Notes under the pieces: generated by a model
The model's database searches: none
Seen by the model: only the letters and a program-made list of their open reading frames with translations
What the model was told of the DNA's origin: nothing
Source: Brachionus koreanus
Lineage: Eukaryota > Rotifera > Eurotatoria > Ploima > Brachionidae
Reading direction: 5' to 3'
Assembly (NCBI GenBank): GCA_016987375.1
Contig: PJRA01000263.1
Coordinates: 5,215,953-5,279,952, forward strand
DNA length: 64,000 nucleotides
Shown: positions 44,601 through 54,291 of the stretch, piece by piece
Numbering within the stretch: the first letter of the stretch is position 1
Layout: every line of letters begins with the position of its first letter
Translations under genes and position numbers: made by a program

Positions 44601-47189
44601 TTTATTGTGGGGTCGCCAAAGAAATTTTTTCCTCTATTAATCCTACATTGTGGAAATTCTTGCCAAGTTATAAAAAAATTAGGTTTTTATTAATTTTTTC
44701 AATATATTTAAAATGTTCTTTTTTTTTTAATGGCATTTAGGAAAATTTAAAAAAAAATTGATTTGATTTTAAAAATATTACTACACCTGACCCTTTGTTT
44801 AAGGCAATAATGTGCAAGATAACATAATTTAACTGCTGGCTACGCCACTTCTTTTAAACCAAAAGAATTTCAGAGTTGAATTAGCTGAAACTACTACTGA
44901 GAGCAATCTTGTTGTAATGGTGAACAAAAAACTCAAATGGAATGGCCAAATTGACAGATGAGTTAAAAAAGCTTACAACATGCTTGGTATGCTCAAGAAA
45001 ACGTTCGTTGGGATGCTCAATCGTTTTTGTAGCTTTTCAAAGCAAACGTTAGACCACATCTTGAATACTGTGCTCCTGCCTTGAATTCTTATTTAAAGAA
45101 GCATATATTTAGACTTGAACAAGTACAAAATCGAGCAACAAAACTTGATCAACAAATAAAAAGTTTGAATTATGAGTCAAGATTAGCTAATTTAGAATTA
45201 GAAACTCAAAAAGAAAGGTGAGAGTGTGGGGATCTAATTCAATTTTATAATTAAAATCATGTCAATTGGTACTACGATGTGAAACTCATGAGCTCAGTGA
45301 ATAATGAGGGACCAAGTTGAGGAATAAAGGGAGTAAAATATGGCATTTGCTCGCAGCTAACAAAATTTGAAGCAAGTTGAAACTTTCTATAAAACCGAGT
45401 AGTAATTCTTAATTCAATTTTTGAGACCATTCGCACATTCAGTCTTCTTAAGCATAAGCTTATTTCAAATCAAGAAGAAAAGAAAAACGGACACAGTAGA
45501 AGAAATAAATGACTTAGATAGGCTATTCACAAGTGAAGAGGAATGCGGAAAGACTTAAAATGATTGTTGGATTGTAAAAGTTTTAAGAGATGAAACTCAC
45601 ATTGAATCAAACATAAATTGCCGCCAAGAACAAGGTAAAATGGAGGGCTTAGAAGCTCCAATATCAAGAAGAATCATACACATATAAAAAATATTTGATT
45701 AAAATACTAATATAAAATAAATTCCAAATTTATTGAGAAACAGAAAACAAAAAAGTTAAAAAAAAAAAATAAAAAATTTAGTTTAACTAAACTAACCAAG
45801 TAGGAAGAATAACGTAGTTTAGCTAAACTAAACTTGACCGTAGAATATTAACTATAATTATTAAAAAAATTTGATCACTGTTGATTTGAATTTTCTAATT
45901 CGTTTAAAAAATTGTCAGTTTTTTTTTATTTTTATTGAATGCAATAGGTTTTCTATACCAGTTTATATTGTAAATTTAATATAAATTTTTATATTTATTG
46001 ATTAAATCACTTCTAATGCGTCTCAATTTTAGCCAAGTTAGATCCTAAATTCTTACACTGTTCTTAAAAATTCAAATTTCCAATTAATTTAGATATTCTA
46101 GTTAACCTGTGTTGAACATCTTTTAATAAATAAAGTGACCATAGAGGTAAAGCATCAGGCTATATCTAATAGAAATGCCTAAATCTTTAAAAATATAATT
46201 AAAATACAAATTTCTAGCTTTAAAAAAATAATCAATTGACTCGTGCTTAGGTTCTTCTAGTTTTAAGTCAAGTAAAGAGTCTTTTCTTAATTATTACTGA
46301 TTTCAAAAAAAATGTCTTCAATTTTCAATAAAGTGTTTTAAGATACTCATTTTGTAAAAATTCAACATACTTGATACATTCGAATAACTTAAACTTTAAC
46401 ACTAGAAAACCCGAATGGTTTTGTTAGACCGCTTATTTTTTTAAATTGAAAATTAAATTTTTTCTAATTGAAATAAAATTTTATAAAATAGCTTTTAAAA
46501 ATCGAGCATTTTGTTTTTAATTGTTAAAAAATTTTTGCTAATTTTTAAAAAATATATTTAATTTGTCTTCATAGCTAAATATGAAATTTTTATTAAAAAT
46601 TTCTAGTGTTGAATAAGTAAAAAACTATTCAAGCCAAAAAGATAGAATTTTATTGAATGCAAAAAAATTGTTCCTTATTGAAAAAAAAAATCTACAGAAG
46701 AGAGAAGAGAAAAAAGAAAAATTTCCATCAATTTATATTGTTAATAGTTCAAATTAAAATCTTAATGAAATAGAAAAATTAAAGCCCAACAATCTTGTTA
46801 ATTCTTACCCCATTTTTGAGCAAATAATACTCTAATGAACGTCCATTATCAAGCCATGTTCCTTTTGAAGGATCGCTATTTGCTATGAAAATACCATAAT
46901 TTTCGGCTTAAATAAACAAACAAAACATGATTTTAGTTTCATGAGTTAAATTAAAAATTTTAAATTACAACTTACCATTAATGGAGTTTGTTTCCGGTAT
47001 TTTTTCCCTTATTATTTTGAGAGCGTCGAACACTAAAGTGGCTGGATTGAATTGTAGGGTTTTAGATATGTTTAGATCGATGAATCTGACTTTAATGGAT
47101 AGCAAAGTGGAAGCCGACGAATTAGAAGCCGTCGATGTCGAAATGCAAGACGGACTTGTAATCAATACTGGATCGGAGCTATTTTCCAT
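26055..47189 (-). CDS. tln: Talin, complete gene (13 coding exons)
   Basis: Talin links integrin beta tails to actin and recruits vinculin at adhesion sites. I resolved 13 coding exons on the minus strand: 47189-46976, 46906-46809, 43267-42988, 42935-42668, 42467-42038, 40217-40141, 40084-38260, 36576-33708, 30131-29209, 29155-28922, 28625-28500, 26801-26766 and 26633-26055. They sum to 7,959 nt, exactly 2,652 codons plus stop, with all splice phases agreeing. Order: FERM head F0-F3 (residues 1-430), linker, helical-bundle rod, actin-binding R13 (I/LWEQ) domain with WSQGLISAAR, and a dimerisation helix. Human talin-1 has 2,541 residues; the extra length lies in a Ser-rich N-terminus of about 25 residues and a Ser/Asn/Thr-rich C-terminal tail. 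An in-frame TGA 15 nt before the ATG supports the start. Introns carry several transposons. Confidence 0.97.
26766..26801 (-). CDS. tln: Talin exon 12: acidic 12-residue microexon
   Basis: 36 nt encoding KNSDDDSDYDSQ, bounded by a good acceptor (ttttaag) and donor (CAG|GTTTGA). It enters and leaves in phase 0, so skipping it would keep the frame; it may be alternatively spliced. It falls where other talins have the short loop before DDGQWSQGL. Confidence 0.75.
27337..27710 (-). pseudogene. Unidentified coding relic in talin intron 11
   Basis: Minus-strand translation gives two blocks with protein-like composition separated by a frameshift. The first is about 57 codons (includes LNQLCSYNLVTRNFSHEM and FYDCLSNFDCLINQSKV). 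The second is about 55 codons ending at a TAG (includes LDPFSDSRQKLMALIFSLL and LFLEDFQTSISKPSTLKNL). I do not recognise the family; a decayed transposon ORF or a gene duplicate are both possible. Confidence 0.4.
28012..28242 (+). pseudogene. Possible helix-turn-helix relic in talin intron 11
   Basis: Open frame antisense to talin, without an ATG at its start. The segment FKLSRKSASRICTRLIERGH looks like a helix-turn-helix of the kind found at transposase N-termini. No intact gene can be built here; it may belong to the same lost element as the relic at 27.3-27.7 kb. Confidence 0.3.
28273..28350. repeat. Imperfect inverted repeat with GAT/ATC triplets
   Basis: GATGATGATGCAAGAAAA on the left is mirrored by TTTTCTTGCATCATCATC on the right, about 35 nt apart, extending into an ATC triplet repeat. 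Lies in talin intron 11. Confidence 0.6.
28500..28625 (-). CDS. tln: Talin exon 11: R13 start
   Basis: 42 codons: ENLNFDEQILEAAKSVTNAA, then TAQKELVSQGK, equal to the entry of the actin-binding R13/THATCH domain of talin (LNFEEQILEAAKSI). Confidence 0.92.
28922..29155 (-). CDS. tln: Talin exon 10: rod bundle R12
   Basis: 78 codons without a leading Met: IFGKALGNDFRQNLIGYSKN, then GSDWVDPEDPTVIAENELL and ESAAKKISNLKPR. The first AG that keeps the frame is at 29157-29156; the more upstream AG would give a stop within a few codons. Confidence 0.92.
29209..30131 (-). CDS. tln: Talin exon 9: rod bundles about R10-R12 start
   Basis: Residues 2021-2328: GTQACISAGNALNGVIADL, TVIMFATSGTL, VKLGAASLGSEQPDAQVLL, KTVEDEAQRGTRALE and MATSKSVGAANSLRQED, each typical of the talin rod. 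Phase-1 entry, phase-0 exit; a 53-nt intron follows. Confidence 0.95.
31280..32971 (+). mobile_element. Tc1/mariner-type element with about 495-bp TIRs
   Basis: A 1,692-bp element in talin intron 8. The termini are inverted copies starting AAGTTCGCGCAATGC, each flanked by TA (31278-31279 and 32972-32973), the target duplication of IS630/Tc1/mariner elements. The inverted repeats run about 31280-31779 and 32477-32971 and differ at only a few positions, pointing to recent insertion. Between them are about 700 bp holding a 3' fragment of a transposase gene. It is likely non-autonomous, because the N-terminal and first catalytic part of the transposase is missing. Confidence 0.9.
31978..32409 (+). 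pseudogene. Truncated DDE transposase, C-terminal part
   Basis: 143-codon frame. IIFVPKYHCELNPIEGLW is the classic third-catalytic-residue block (NPIE) of IS630/Tc1-type DDE transposases, and ILIDHPAFQ about 30 residues earlier sits where the second catalytic Asp is expected. The catalytic start of the domain and the DNA-binding N-terminus are absent. An overlapping frame from 31909 is open too, which suggests decay or an internal deletion. Confidence 0.75.
33708..36576 (-). CDS. tln: Talin exon 8: rod bundles about R4-R9
   Basis: A 2,869-nt exon, residues 1065-2020. It begins AQEVCGSFESDAMIDSIRQL (the true acceptor precedes any Met) and includes LRPLPGETLEICEAQL, CVNCLPGQKDIDD, SARTNNIIAKRHFVQSAKQV-type sequence and ECEQALSLLDKCAKHLDSV. 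The open frame runs past the donor at 33707 into intron sequence, so the apparent C-terminus after TSAKG is not coding. Confidence 0.95.
37020..37310 (+). mobile_element. LINE 3' coding fragment in talin intron 7
   Basis: Translates to VTWRSTIM, then a stop, then WAKAKDRFEWKSKVMTLCY, the C-terminal end typical of non-LTR retrotransposon ORF2. Related to the fragment at 17.9 kb. Its 5' limit is unclear; the coding signal is convincing only after about 37165. Confidence 0.55.
37868..38060. mobile_element. MITE in talin intron 7
   Basis: 193 bp with imperfect terminal inverted repeats (TAGTGATGATTTGAT on the left, the complement of CAGTGGTGATTTGAT on the right) bordered by TA. The interior repeats GGTAAATTA-CGTAAAAAAT. 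No coding capacity; fits a Tc1/mariner-derived MITE. Confidence 0.6.
38260..40084 (-). CDS. tln: Talin exon 7: linker and rod bundles R1-R3
   Basis: A 1,825-nt exon encoding residues 456-1064. It opens with a Ser/Gln/Asn-rich linker and then gives the rod: LGDIGTDPVSIQWKTNMID, AALQNFS-type helices, CALSTSQLVSCTKV and RLELCAKQAASCATQSI. By alignment to talin-1 from memory it ends at about the R3/R4 border. The acceptor at 40084 lies upstream of the first Met and keeps frame. Confidence 0.95.
40141..40217 (-). CDS. tln: Talin exon 6: head-rod linker
   Basis: Small exon of 77 nt: KKSKEYNGFDAEEESPMIEE then VIAPSK, the acidic stretch directly after F3 in talins. It is needed to keep phase between F3 and the rod. 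Confidence 0.9.
42038..42467 (-). CDS. tln: Talin exon 5: F2-F3 domains
   Basis: Contains KEKMKGKNKLVARLLGITKE (membrane-facing F2) and the PTB-like F3 domain that binds the integrin NPxY motif: KWAASPNTFTLDFGD, then MQTTEGEHIARLI and GYIDIILKK. The donor is GTTTGT, a less usual but acceptable consensus. Confidence 0.95.
42668..42935 (-). CDS. tln: Talin exon 4: F1 end and F2 start
   Basis: AWLDHSKTLRQQ, then RKFFFSDKNIDTRDPIQLN and FAAFQCQIKNG, nearly colinear with vertebrate talin F1-F2. Phase-2 donor GA|GTAAGG; 200-nt intron follows. Confidence 0.95.
42988..43267 (-). CDS. tln: Talin exon 3: F1 domain
   Basis: Starts DTIDYSNKYRKLKIKIL (upstream of the first Met in this frame) and continues through LLVDDSQTV and EEYSLI to KKKLHTDDD. 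It includes the basic, flexible F1 loop region that contacts acidic lipids in talins. Phase-1 donor ATA|GTAAGA; the next intron is 52 nt. Confidence 0.95.
44105..44246. mobile_element. MITE in talin intron 2
   Basis: About 142 bp, ends ACGTAAT followed by CCGAATTTAGTGACATGT, inverted at the other end with few mismatches, and TA on both flanks. The middle has a second palindrome around AGAGTACTCT. No coding capacity. Confidence 0.65.
44867..45401 (+). mobile_element. CR1/Jockey-like LINE reverse transcriptase fragment
   Basis: Broken reading frame of the C-terminal third of a non-LTR reverse transcriptase: ELAETTTESNLVVMVNKKL, NMLGMLKKTF, NVRPHLEYCAPALNSYLKKH, LEQVQNRATKL and WYYDVKLMSSVNNEGP, with stops and frameshifts. 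Lies antisense to talin in intron 2. A second, internally deleted copy in the other orientation lies at 52.93-53.31 kb. Confidence 0.8.
45402..45850 (+). repeat. Dispersed repeat R1, copy 1, with palindromic end
   Basis: About 380 bp shared at high identity with 52369-52927. Both copies contain a frame reading KKKRKTDTVEEI, LDRLF and SEEECGKT, then a stop, then NDCWIVKVLRDETHIESNI. The 3' end is a small palindromic element: GTTTAGCTAAACTAAACTTG mirrors the preceding AGTTTAACTAAACTAA. The left arm of that palindrome is missing here but present in the other copy. Origin unknown, probably a transposon remnant. Confidence 0.6.
46809..46906 (-). CDS. tln: Talin exon 2: F0 end
   Basis: Too short to stand out as an ORF. 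Reads AENYGIFIANSDPSKGTW then LEYYLLKNG, matching the F0 LFLSDDDPKKGIWLE region of other talins. Ends in phase 0; the following intron of 3,541 nt holds a MITE, a LINE fragment and a repeat. Confidence 0.92.
46976..47189 (-). CDS. tln: Talin exon 1: N-terminus and F0 start
   Basis: Starts with about 28 Ser/Thr-rich residues not present in vertebrate talins. F0 follows: the TLQFNPATLVFDALKIIRE stretch equals the ubiquitin-like F0 fold of talin, which binds Rap1 in animals. The donor is ATG|GTAAG; intron 1 is 69 nt. Confidence 0.93.
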
Positions 47190-47199
47190 ATCAAATAAA

Positions 47200-50100
47200 C
47201 GTCATAGAACCAAAATTTAAAATAATCTATCGTGTTCAAACTTATATTTAAAAAAAAAAAACAGCTATAATTAAGGAAGTATTATAAAGATTAGTATTTA
47301 AATTAAGAATTATAAATGCGATTTCCGACGCTAAAATCTGTAATAAAAGCATCCTCTAATTCATTTTAGAAAAAAGCTCGTTACATGTTTACTTAAACAA
47401 TAAAAGCTAATAAATGCAAATAGAGTAAAATAATTTCATTTGAGGCACGTCAATATACAAAATTTTTAGATTTAATTAGTTTACGACTTAGTTGAGGAAA
47501 TGACTTGTGTGTGTTTGAGCGCGCGGCATTGTCATTCCATCAAAATTATTACTCTCAATCGATTTGTAGATCTGATAAGTTAATATTTGGGATAGACCCT
47601 TTCAAATAGTGTTGATTTTGAGCCTTATTAAAGCATTTAGCTCGATTTAAAATCAAGAGAATTCTTTAATCAAATAAGTATCTGACTATCTGCATAAATC
47701 TCAACAAGCCATTCTATTCTAAAATCGAGAAAAAGCTCTTTCTTATCTTCTAAAAGTTCTTTATCTAAAATTCTGAAAATTTTATGCTCCTGTTCGTGGC
47801 TTTCTCTTATCACTGTGACATTTATCGATTTTGACTTATTTATTTCGATAAATAATAATCAAAAACATAACTTTTTTTTCTAATTAAAATTTTTTCTCAT
47901 CCACATCGTTTATTGGCAATAATAAAGCCCATAATCCAAAAAAAACAACAACCAATTCAACATAAATGACTTTTTTTTTCATCTCTAATCGAATGAAAAA
48001 AATATGAATATCTTTATCCAGCTAGAAAAAATTTTAACTATTTTTAGCATAAATTCAATATTTTAGAATAATAATGATTTTAAACTTAAATTTCATTTGA
48101 TTTATTAAGAATTGTTTTGTTTTTGTTTGTTGTTGTTGAAATCTTTGAATAAAAATAATTTTTTTTATTTACCAAAACAAGGAAACGATAAAAATTTTGA
48201 CTCTTTTAAGTGAATAAACAAGGAAAATGAAAACTAAATAAGATTTTTTAACAATTTTAAAATTAATTTTTAGACTATAAAAATTAGTTAAATAGTTAAA
48301 AATTCTAAATAATCAAAAAAAATATTTGAATAATTTGTAAAATATCTGTTAACGGGTGATTAAAGCTTAGTGTCACCTTAAAAAAAGACTTTGTTTTTAT
48401 AAAATGAATGGCTCAATAGAGATTTTAGGATGGCGTATTAATTAATGGAATTTTATTTTTGTTCATGGAATTGATAGAAACACAAATTTTCATAGGAAAA
48501 ATATTTCCCACAGAATTTGCTCATACAAAACCTTTTTTCTTAGATTCAATACTTTTAAATTTACTATCCGAATTTTTTTTTTTCTTAAAAGTTATTTTAA
48601 TTATATTAAATATTAAAAAATGCTTAATGAAATTTATTAAAGATTGTTTGATCTAACAAACAAAATTCAAAATTTCTATTTAATTTTTATCAAAATATTG
48701 ACTCTTAGTTTTTTGGTCAAATCTTTATTTATTAAAAATAATAAAATTTATATTCTTTGAATTTTAAAGTGAACTATTCGACGTTTTTTTTTTTTAAAAA
48801 AAAATTATAGGCAAAAAAAACTAGGAATCAAACACTTGGCTAATTATTAAAAAAACATTTACAAATATAATATTGATAAAAATATAAACTTTTTTTATAA
48901 ATGTTGTTCATAAAAGCTATTTATTGTTTCTTATTTATTAAATGAAAAAATTATTTAAAATTTTAAATATTTTAAAACTGTTTTAATTTTGCTCATTTTT
49001 TTTTGTCTGAAGGAGCTTATGCTCGAACAGAAAAACAAATAAAAAGATCTAAAGAAAAAAATAAATTTTTAAATGAATAAAAAAAAAAATTGTGACCCTT
49101 TCGTGTAAATTTTGAACGCTATGGAGGTATATTTTACCTTTTTAAAATAAAATCTATTTGACCATTTTTCCTAAAAATTTAATTTTCTGTTCCATAGTGG
49201 ATCTTTGTTGACCCAAATATCAAAATCGAGTAATAAAATAGAAGGAAACAACTTGAAACTCAAAATCTAAACTTGAAAAATTAGAATAAAAACAAAAAAA
49301 AGGTTTTGAAATAAACAATTCCCTAAATAGCATGGTAATAAGTTTACAATTGATCTTTAAATCCTGCGAGAAACAAACCTTATCTACATATGCTAAACGA
49401 AATATTTTTTTTTCAAATTTTGTAATTTAATCCGAAACCTCGTAATAGAATTAAAATAATCAATATAGCCTTTAGCATTCAGATAGCAGATTCTTATCTG
49501 AGACCATTTAGTTTTTTTTTTTTCAATCGGAAACACGATTCTTAAAAATAAATGATTAATTATGTTTCACTTGATCTGAAGCTCTTTTTTAGAAATTCAT
49601 TAAAATCTAGTTTATTTTCCTGCTCTAAAATCTAAATTTAAAATCAAAAATATGATTTATTAGAGCAAAAATTGTATTTTACCGAGATGTTTCTCGATTA
49701 TGTTTCTCAACTAGAAGTTGAATTTTTCCTCTTCATAATAGTCTACTGTCAGTGGAGGGTGCCAACCTCTATCAAAATTGAAAAGTTTTCCTATCTTCAT
49801 TTTAGCTATTACCTTTAGATTATTACATATTTTAATAATTTGTTTATGACTAAAATTATGCTTGAAAATACTTTGTATATTTTTCTTAGTAATCTTGAGC
49901 AATGGCGCTGTTGCCAGATTTTTGAAACTTACTTAAGCTTTATGAGAAGAAAGCCATTTTTTAAAGATTAATATCAAATCAAGAAGCTTTCATATTCAAA
50001 ATCCTATCTAAATATAAATGACAAAGAGACACAATTGCCGCTTAAGTAGCAAAATTTAAATGGCATAATAAAAGCCAGAAGAATTAACTCTTCCTAAACT

Positions 50101-51950
50101 TTAAAAAAATTCTGACTAAACAATCAATAATGCCTTATTTAAGCCCGGTTTAATTATTTTAGTTTGACATTGACACAAGCTTGGCTAAAAAAAAAAATTT
50201 CTAAATAATTTTTTATTAAACTTGAATTATTCATTGTTAGTTCTTATCTAAACTAGCTGAATATTTTAAAAAAGTTAGTAATATGTTTCGAAATTTCTAA
50301 ATTTTAATCACCGACTAAAAGCTTTATCAAAAAAAAAAAAACGAAAAAAGCTATGTAATTTTTAATTTCAAGCCTAGAAATAAAAAAGCACCACAGGATC
50401 TAAAAAATAATTAAATGCGCTTGCCCCTCTATCATCTCATTGATACTCGTAATATTGAGTTCTAGCGCTTATTTTCTTTACTTGATCTATATCGCTATAT
50501 TTAACATTCTAGCCAACAAGAAAAAAAATAGAATAATTCATATCATTCGGGTTAAAGCAAAAATAAAATATTTATGAATGCAAACTAAACTTGAGCATAT
50601 TTTATTTGTCCGTGAATGACCAAGTAATGCGAATTTATTTCAAATGAACTTAAGCTTGTTTCAAAAAAAAATCCATAATTCGAATTATTAACATATTTAT
50701 GAACATTCGAACGCAGATGGCTAGTGTTAAAAATATTAGCATAAAATAGACTAAGAAATGCGAATTTAAGAGTGGAGAAGGCTACTTATCAATCAAAATA
50801 AAAGCTTTTAAACTTTCCGTCTGAATCCTTTCACTAGTCAACTACACAAACATGATTTTAATTTTTCAAAAGCAATTTAATTTTTTTCTAGCCCATCTAG
50901 CTCTTCTTAACACGAACACTAAATGACTTGCAGCAGTAATCAAAATTTTCAATTAAACAAATTGAATTGAATTAGAATTTTGCTTCTAGTTTAAAGCCGA
51001 TCTACCTCGAGATTTGCACTGAACTTTTTCAGAAATTGATCGCTCTCGAGTCCATTTTTCAAAACAATATTTGATTAATTTCTTAAAATCGAAGCCAGAC
51101 TCATCTTGCAGGGCCTTCAATTTCAAAATATTATTTTATCAATTTTTTTTATTTTAAATTGAAACTATTGTTTGTAAATTCGGCTACAAGCTTAAACTTT
51201 TTTTGAAAATAAAATTCAAAATTTTTACAGGAAAAATTTATTTTTGCAATAATAGTAGGATAACAAACTTGATTGAAAAAAATTCTTTAGAATAGAAATG
51301 TATAAAATTATTTGATTTTGATGTATTTGTGGTTATTCACCTGATTTATTAAAAAGCTAGGCCAAATGAAGTTAACATTAATCAAAGTATAATTTTGAAT
51401 TTTAGTCGACTTATATATATATTCTTTCATCGAAAATTAATGAGTTTATCTTTATTTAAATATTTAATTGATCTTGGTATCTAAAAATTTCTTTTGTTTA
51501 ACTTGTTTGCCGAGTAAATAAATCAGTCCGAGAATTTGTTGTAGCATTTAAATCAGACCAAAGTTCAGTAGGTAATCCATAAATAATAGAGACTGATGTT
51601 TCTTTTCTAGGCTTTTAAAATGGAATTGCTATTATTTAGCTATTTTTAAAGCCATAAATAGGTCAATTTCTAAAGCACCTTAAATCGAAAATCTTTAAAC
51701 TAAATTTTAATACCATTTAAAAGTATCAATCAAATTAATTAGAACATTTGTGATCCTTCAATTCAAGTATTATTGTCTAAAATTGATCTTCTGATAAGTG
51801 TTACTTAACGGGCGGTGCATTATTAGTTACACAAAATTCAAATCTTCAATGTTAGGAATGGTAAAAGGCAAATCAAAAATTATTTTTTATTTAATTTTTA
51901 TTTTATTCTCTGTTAAAAATTCTTATTACACATCATGAGTGATTTTAAAA
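47200..51950. other. Intergenic stretch upstream of talin
   Basis: No supported gene. A GC-richer patch at 47500-47580 (includes TTTGAGCGCGCGGCATTGTC) lies about 350 bp before the talin ATG and could belong to its promoter or a 5' UTR exon. One hairpin-tail repeat lies at 49.0 kb. The ORFs at 48459-48656 and 49711-49902 have no recognisable motif. Confidence 0.5.
49007..49045 (+). repeat. Dispersed hairpin-tail repeat, copy 3
   Basis: CTGAAGGAGCTTATGCTCGA, then CAGAAAAACAAATAAA. The GAGC/GCTC stem is kept although the loop differs (TTAT against ATTA), so the structure looks constrained within the family. Confidence 0.55.
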
Positions 51951-51952
51951 AG

Positions 51953-52350
51953 TTAATTTTTTTAGACATGATTCAATGCATCAAATCAATTGTTGTTCTG
52001 TTGTTGTTTCCCAGCCTCATTCATAGACATTTTGTGCCAAGATACCCTAAAAGTCCTCTGTTGGTCTTGCTTGTGGAACATTTAGATCATTAATACCTTT
52101 TGGTACATAAGAATTTCATCCGTCAAAGAAATCGTCTCATTTGATCTATGAGCATTTGCTAAATAAGAAAAATTACTATCCACATAGGAATATTTTTTGG
52201 AAACTTTTATTTTCCAGGCAAAACTAATATTTTCTGGACATTTTTATTTATCATCTGTATAATACCCAGCAATTCTTGGCATTTCATTACCAGCAAAACA
52301 AAAATATTTTTCATCATACAAAATTACGATGCTTTGCTCTTTATTTTGAA
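51953..52350 (-). pseudogene. Mariner-like transposase relic
   Basis: The minus-strand reading has clear mariner-type blocks: VILYDEKYF, AGNEMPRIAGYYTDDK, a stop, KCPENISFAWKIKVSKKYS; then, after a lost middle, VPKGINDLNVPQARPTEDF, a stop, GILAQNVYE, a stop, GWETTTEQQLI. The first catalytic Asp (expected VxDDE) reads Tyr, and a conserved Trp codon has become TAG after TEDF. The gene is dead, with several stops, frameshifts and an internal deletion. No terminal repeats could be assigned. Confidence 0.75.
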
Positions 52351-52368
52351 AAAACAATAAAAATTTTT

Positions 52369-52927
52369 GTAATTCTTAATTCAATTTTAAAGAGCAGTCA
52401 CACATGAAGTCTTCTTAAATCTGTAGTGCAATATGAATCTGAATTTATTATCTTAAAAAAAAACTCAATAGTAAAAAAATAATCCGAATCTTCTGTCATA
52501 AGCTTATTTAAAATCAAGAAGAAAAGAAAAACGGACACAGTAGAAGAAATAAGTGACTTAGATAGGCTATTCATAAGTGAAGAGGAATGCGGAAAGACTT
52601 AAAATGATTGTTGGATTGTAAAAGTTTTAAGAGATGAAACTCACATTGAATCAAACATAAATTGTCGCCAAGAACAAGGTAAAATGGAGATCTTAAAAGC
52701 TCCAATAAAAGAAGAATCACACACTTATAAAAATATTTGATTAAAATACTAATATATTATAAATTCTCAATTAATTGAGAAACAGAAAACAAAAAAGTTA
52801 AAAAAAAATTTTAAAGTAATAAAAAAAATAATAAAAAATTATCTAATAATTTAACAATAATAAAAGTTAATATTCCACGGTCAAGTTTAGTTTAACTAAA
52901 CTAACCAAGTAGGAAGAATAACGTAGT
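52369..52927 (+). repeat. Dispersed repeat R1, copy 2
   Basis: Longer version of the 45.4-kb repeat. It has about 80 bp more near its start, between two TCTTCT motifs, and keeps the left arm of the small palindromic element (TAATATTCCACGGTCAAG from 52868). Its right arm has been replaced by an inverted LINE fragment. The internal open frame carries the same stop after GKT as copy 1. Confidence 0.6.
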
Positions 52928-53309
52928 GCCGCTTTAGTAGAATTTTCATTTTTTTTGTTATAACTGACATTGTCCAGTCTGTTTTTGAACTGGTTGGTCC
53001 AAATTGCTGTGACAACCAACGTTGGCAGCAAATTCCAATTGTTCACTACCCGGTTTGATAGAAAGTTTCAACTTGCTTCAAATTTTGTTAGCTATGCTTT
53101 GCTCCCCTTATTCCTCCACTTGGTCCTTCATTATTCTTTTTCTTTTCGAACGTTTTCTTGAGCATACCAAGCATGTTGTTCGCTTTATTAACGCAGTTGT
53201 TAATTTGACCATTACATTTGAATTTATTGTTCACCATTACACCAAGATCGCTCTCAGTAGTAGTTTCAGCTAATTCAACTCTGAAATCATCTGCATTTGA
53301 AATTTAGAT
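52928..53309 (-). mobile_element. CR1/Jockey-like LINE fragment, internally deleted
   Basis: On the minus strand: ADDFRVELAETTTESDLGVM, NCVNKANNMLGMLKKTF, then a jump to NNEGPSGGIRG, and a C-terminal part matching QVxxFYQT and later FGPTSSKTDW in shifted frames. Relative to the 44.9-kb copy about 240 bp between KTF and NNEGP are missing. The 5' side runs into the N gap. Confidence 0.75.
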
Positions 53310-54291
53310 NNNNNNNNNNNNNNNNNNNNNNNNNNNNNNNNNNNNNNNNNNNNNNNNNNNNNNNNNNNNNNNNNNNNNNNNNNNNNNNNNNNNNNNNNNN
53401 NNNNNNNNNNNNNNNNNNNNNNNNNNNNNNNNNNNNNNNNNNNNNNNNNNNNNNNNNNNNNNNNNNNNNNNNNNNNNNNNNNNNNNNNNNNNNNNNNNNN
53501 NNNNNNNNNNNNNNNNNNNNNNNNNNNNNNNNNNNNNNNNNNNNNNNNNNNNNNNNNNNNNNNNNNNNNNNNNNNNNNNNNNNNNNNNNNNNNNNNNNNN
53601 NNNNNNNNNNNNNNNNNNNNNNNNNNNNNNNNNNNNNNNNNNNNNNNNNNNNNNNNNNNNNNNNNNNNNNNNNNNNNNNNNNNNNNNNNNNNNNNNNNNN
53701 NNNNNNNNNNNNNNNNNNNNNNNNNNNNNNNNNNNNNNNNNNNNNNNNNNNNNNNNNNNNNNNNNNNNNNNNNNNNNNNNNNNNNNNNNNNNNNNNNNNN
53801 NNNNNNNNNNNNNNNNNNNNNNNNNNNNNNNNNNNNNNNNNNNNNNNNNNNNNNNNNNNNNNNNNNNNNNNNNNNNNNNNNNNNNNNNNNNNNNNNNNNN
53901 NNNNNNNNNNNNNNNNNNNNNNNNNNNNNNNNNNNNNNNNNNNNNNNNNNNNNNNNNNNNNNNNNNNNNNNNNNNNNNNNNNNNNNNNNNNNNNNNNNNN
54001 NNNNNNNNNNNNNNNNNNNNNNNNNNNNNNNNNNNNNNNNNNNNNNNNNNNNNNNNNNNNNNNNNNNNNNNNNNNNNNNNNNNNNNNNNNNNNNNNNNNN
54101 NNNNNNNNNNNNNNNNNNNNNNNNNNNNNNNNNNNNNNNNNNNNNNNNNNNNNNNNNNNNNNNNNNNNNNNNNNNNNNNNNNNNNNNNNNNNNNNNNNNN
54201 NNNNNNNNNNNNNNNNNNNNNNNNNNNNNNNNNNNNNNNNNNNNNNNNNNNNNNNNNNNNNNNNNNNNNNNNNNNNNNNNNNNNNNNNNNN
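53310..54291. other. Assembly gap (982 N)
   Basis: Run of N bordered by a LINE fragment; likely more repeat sequence. Confidence 1.
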
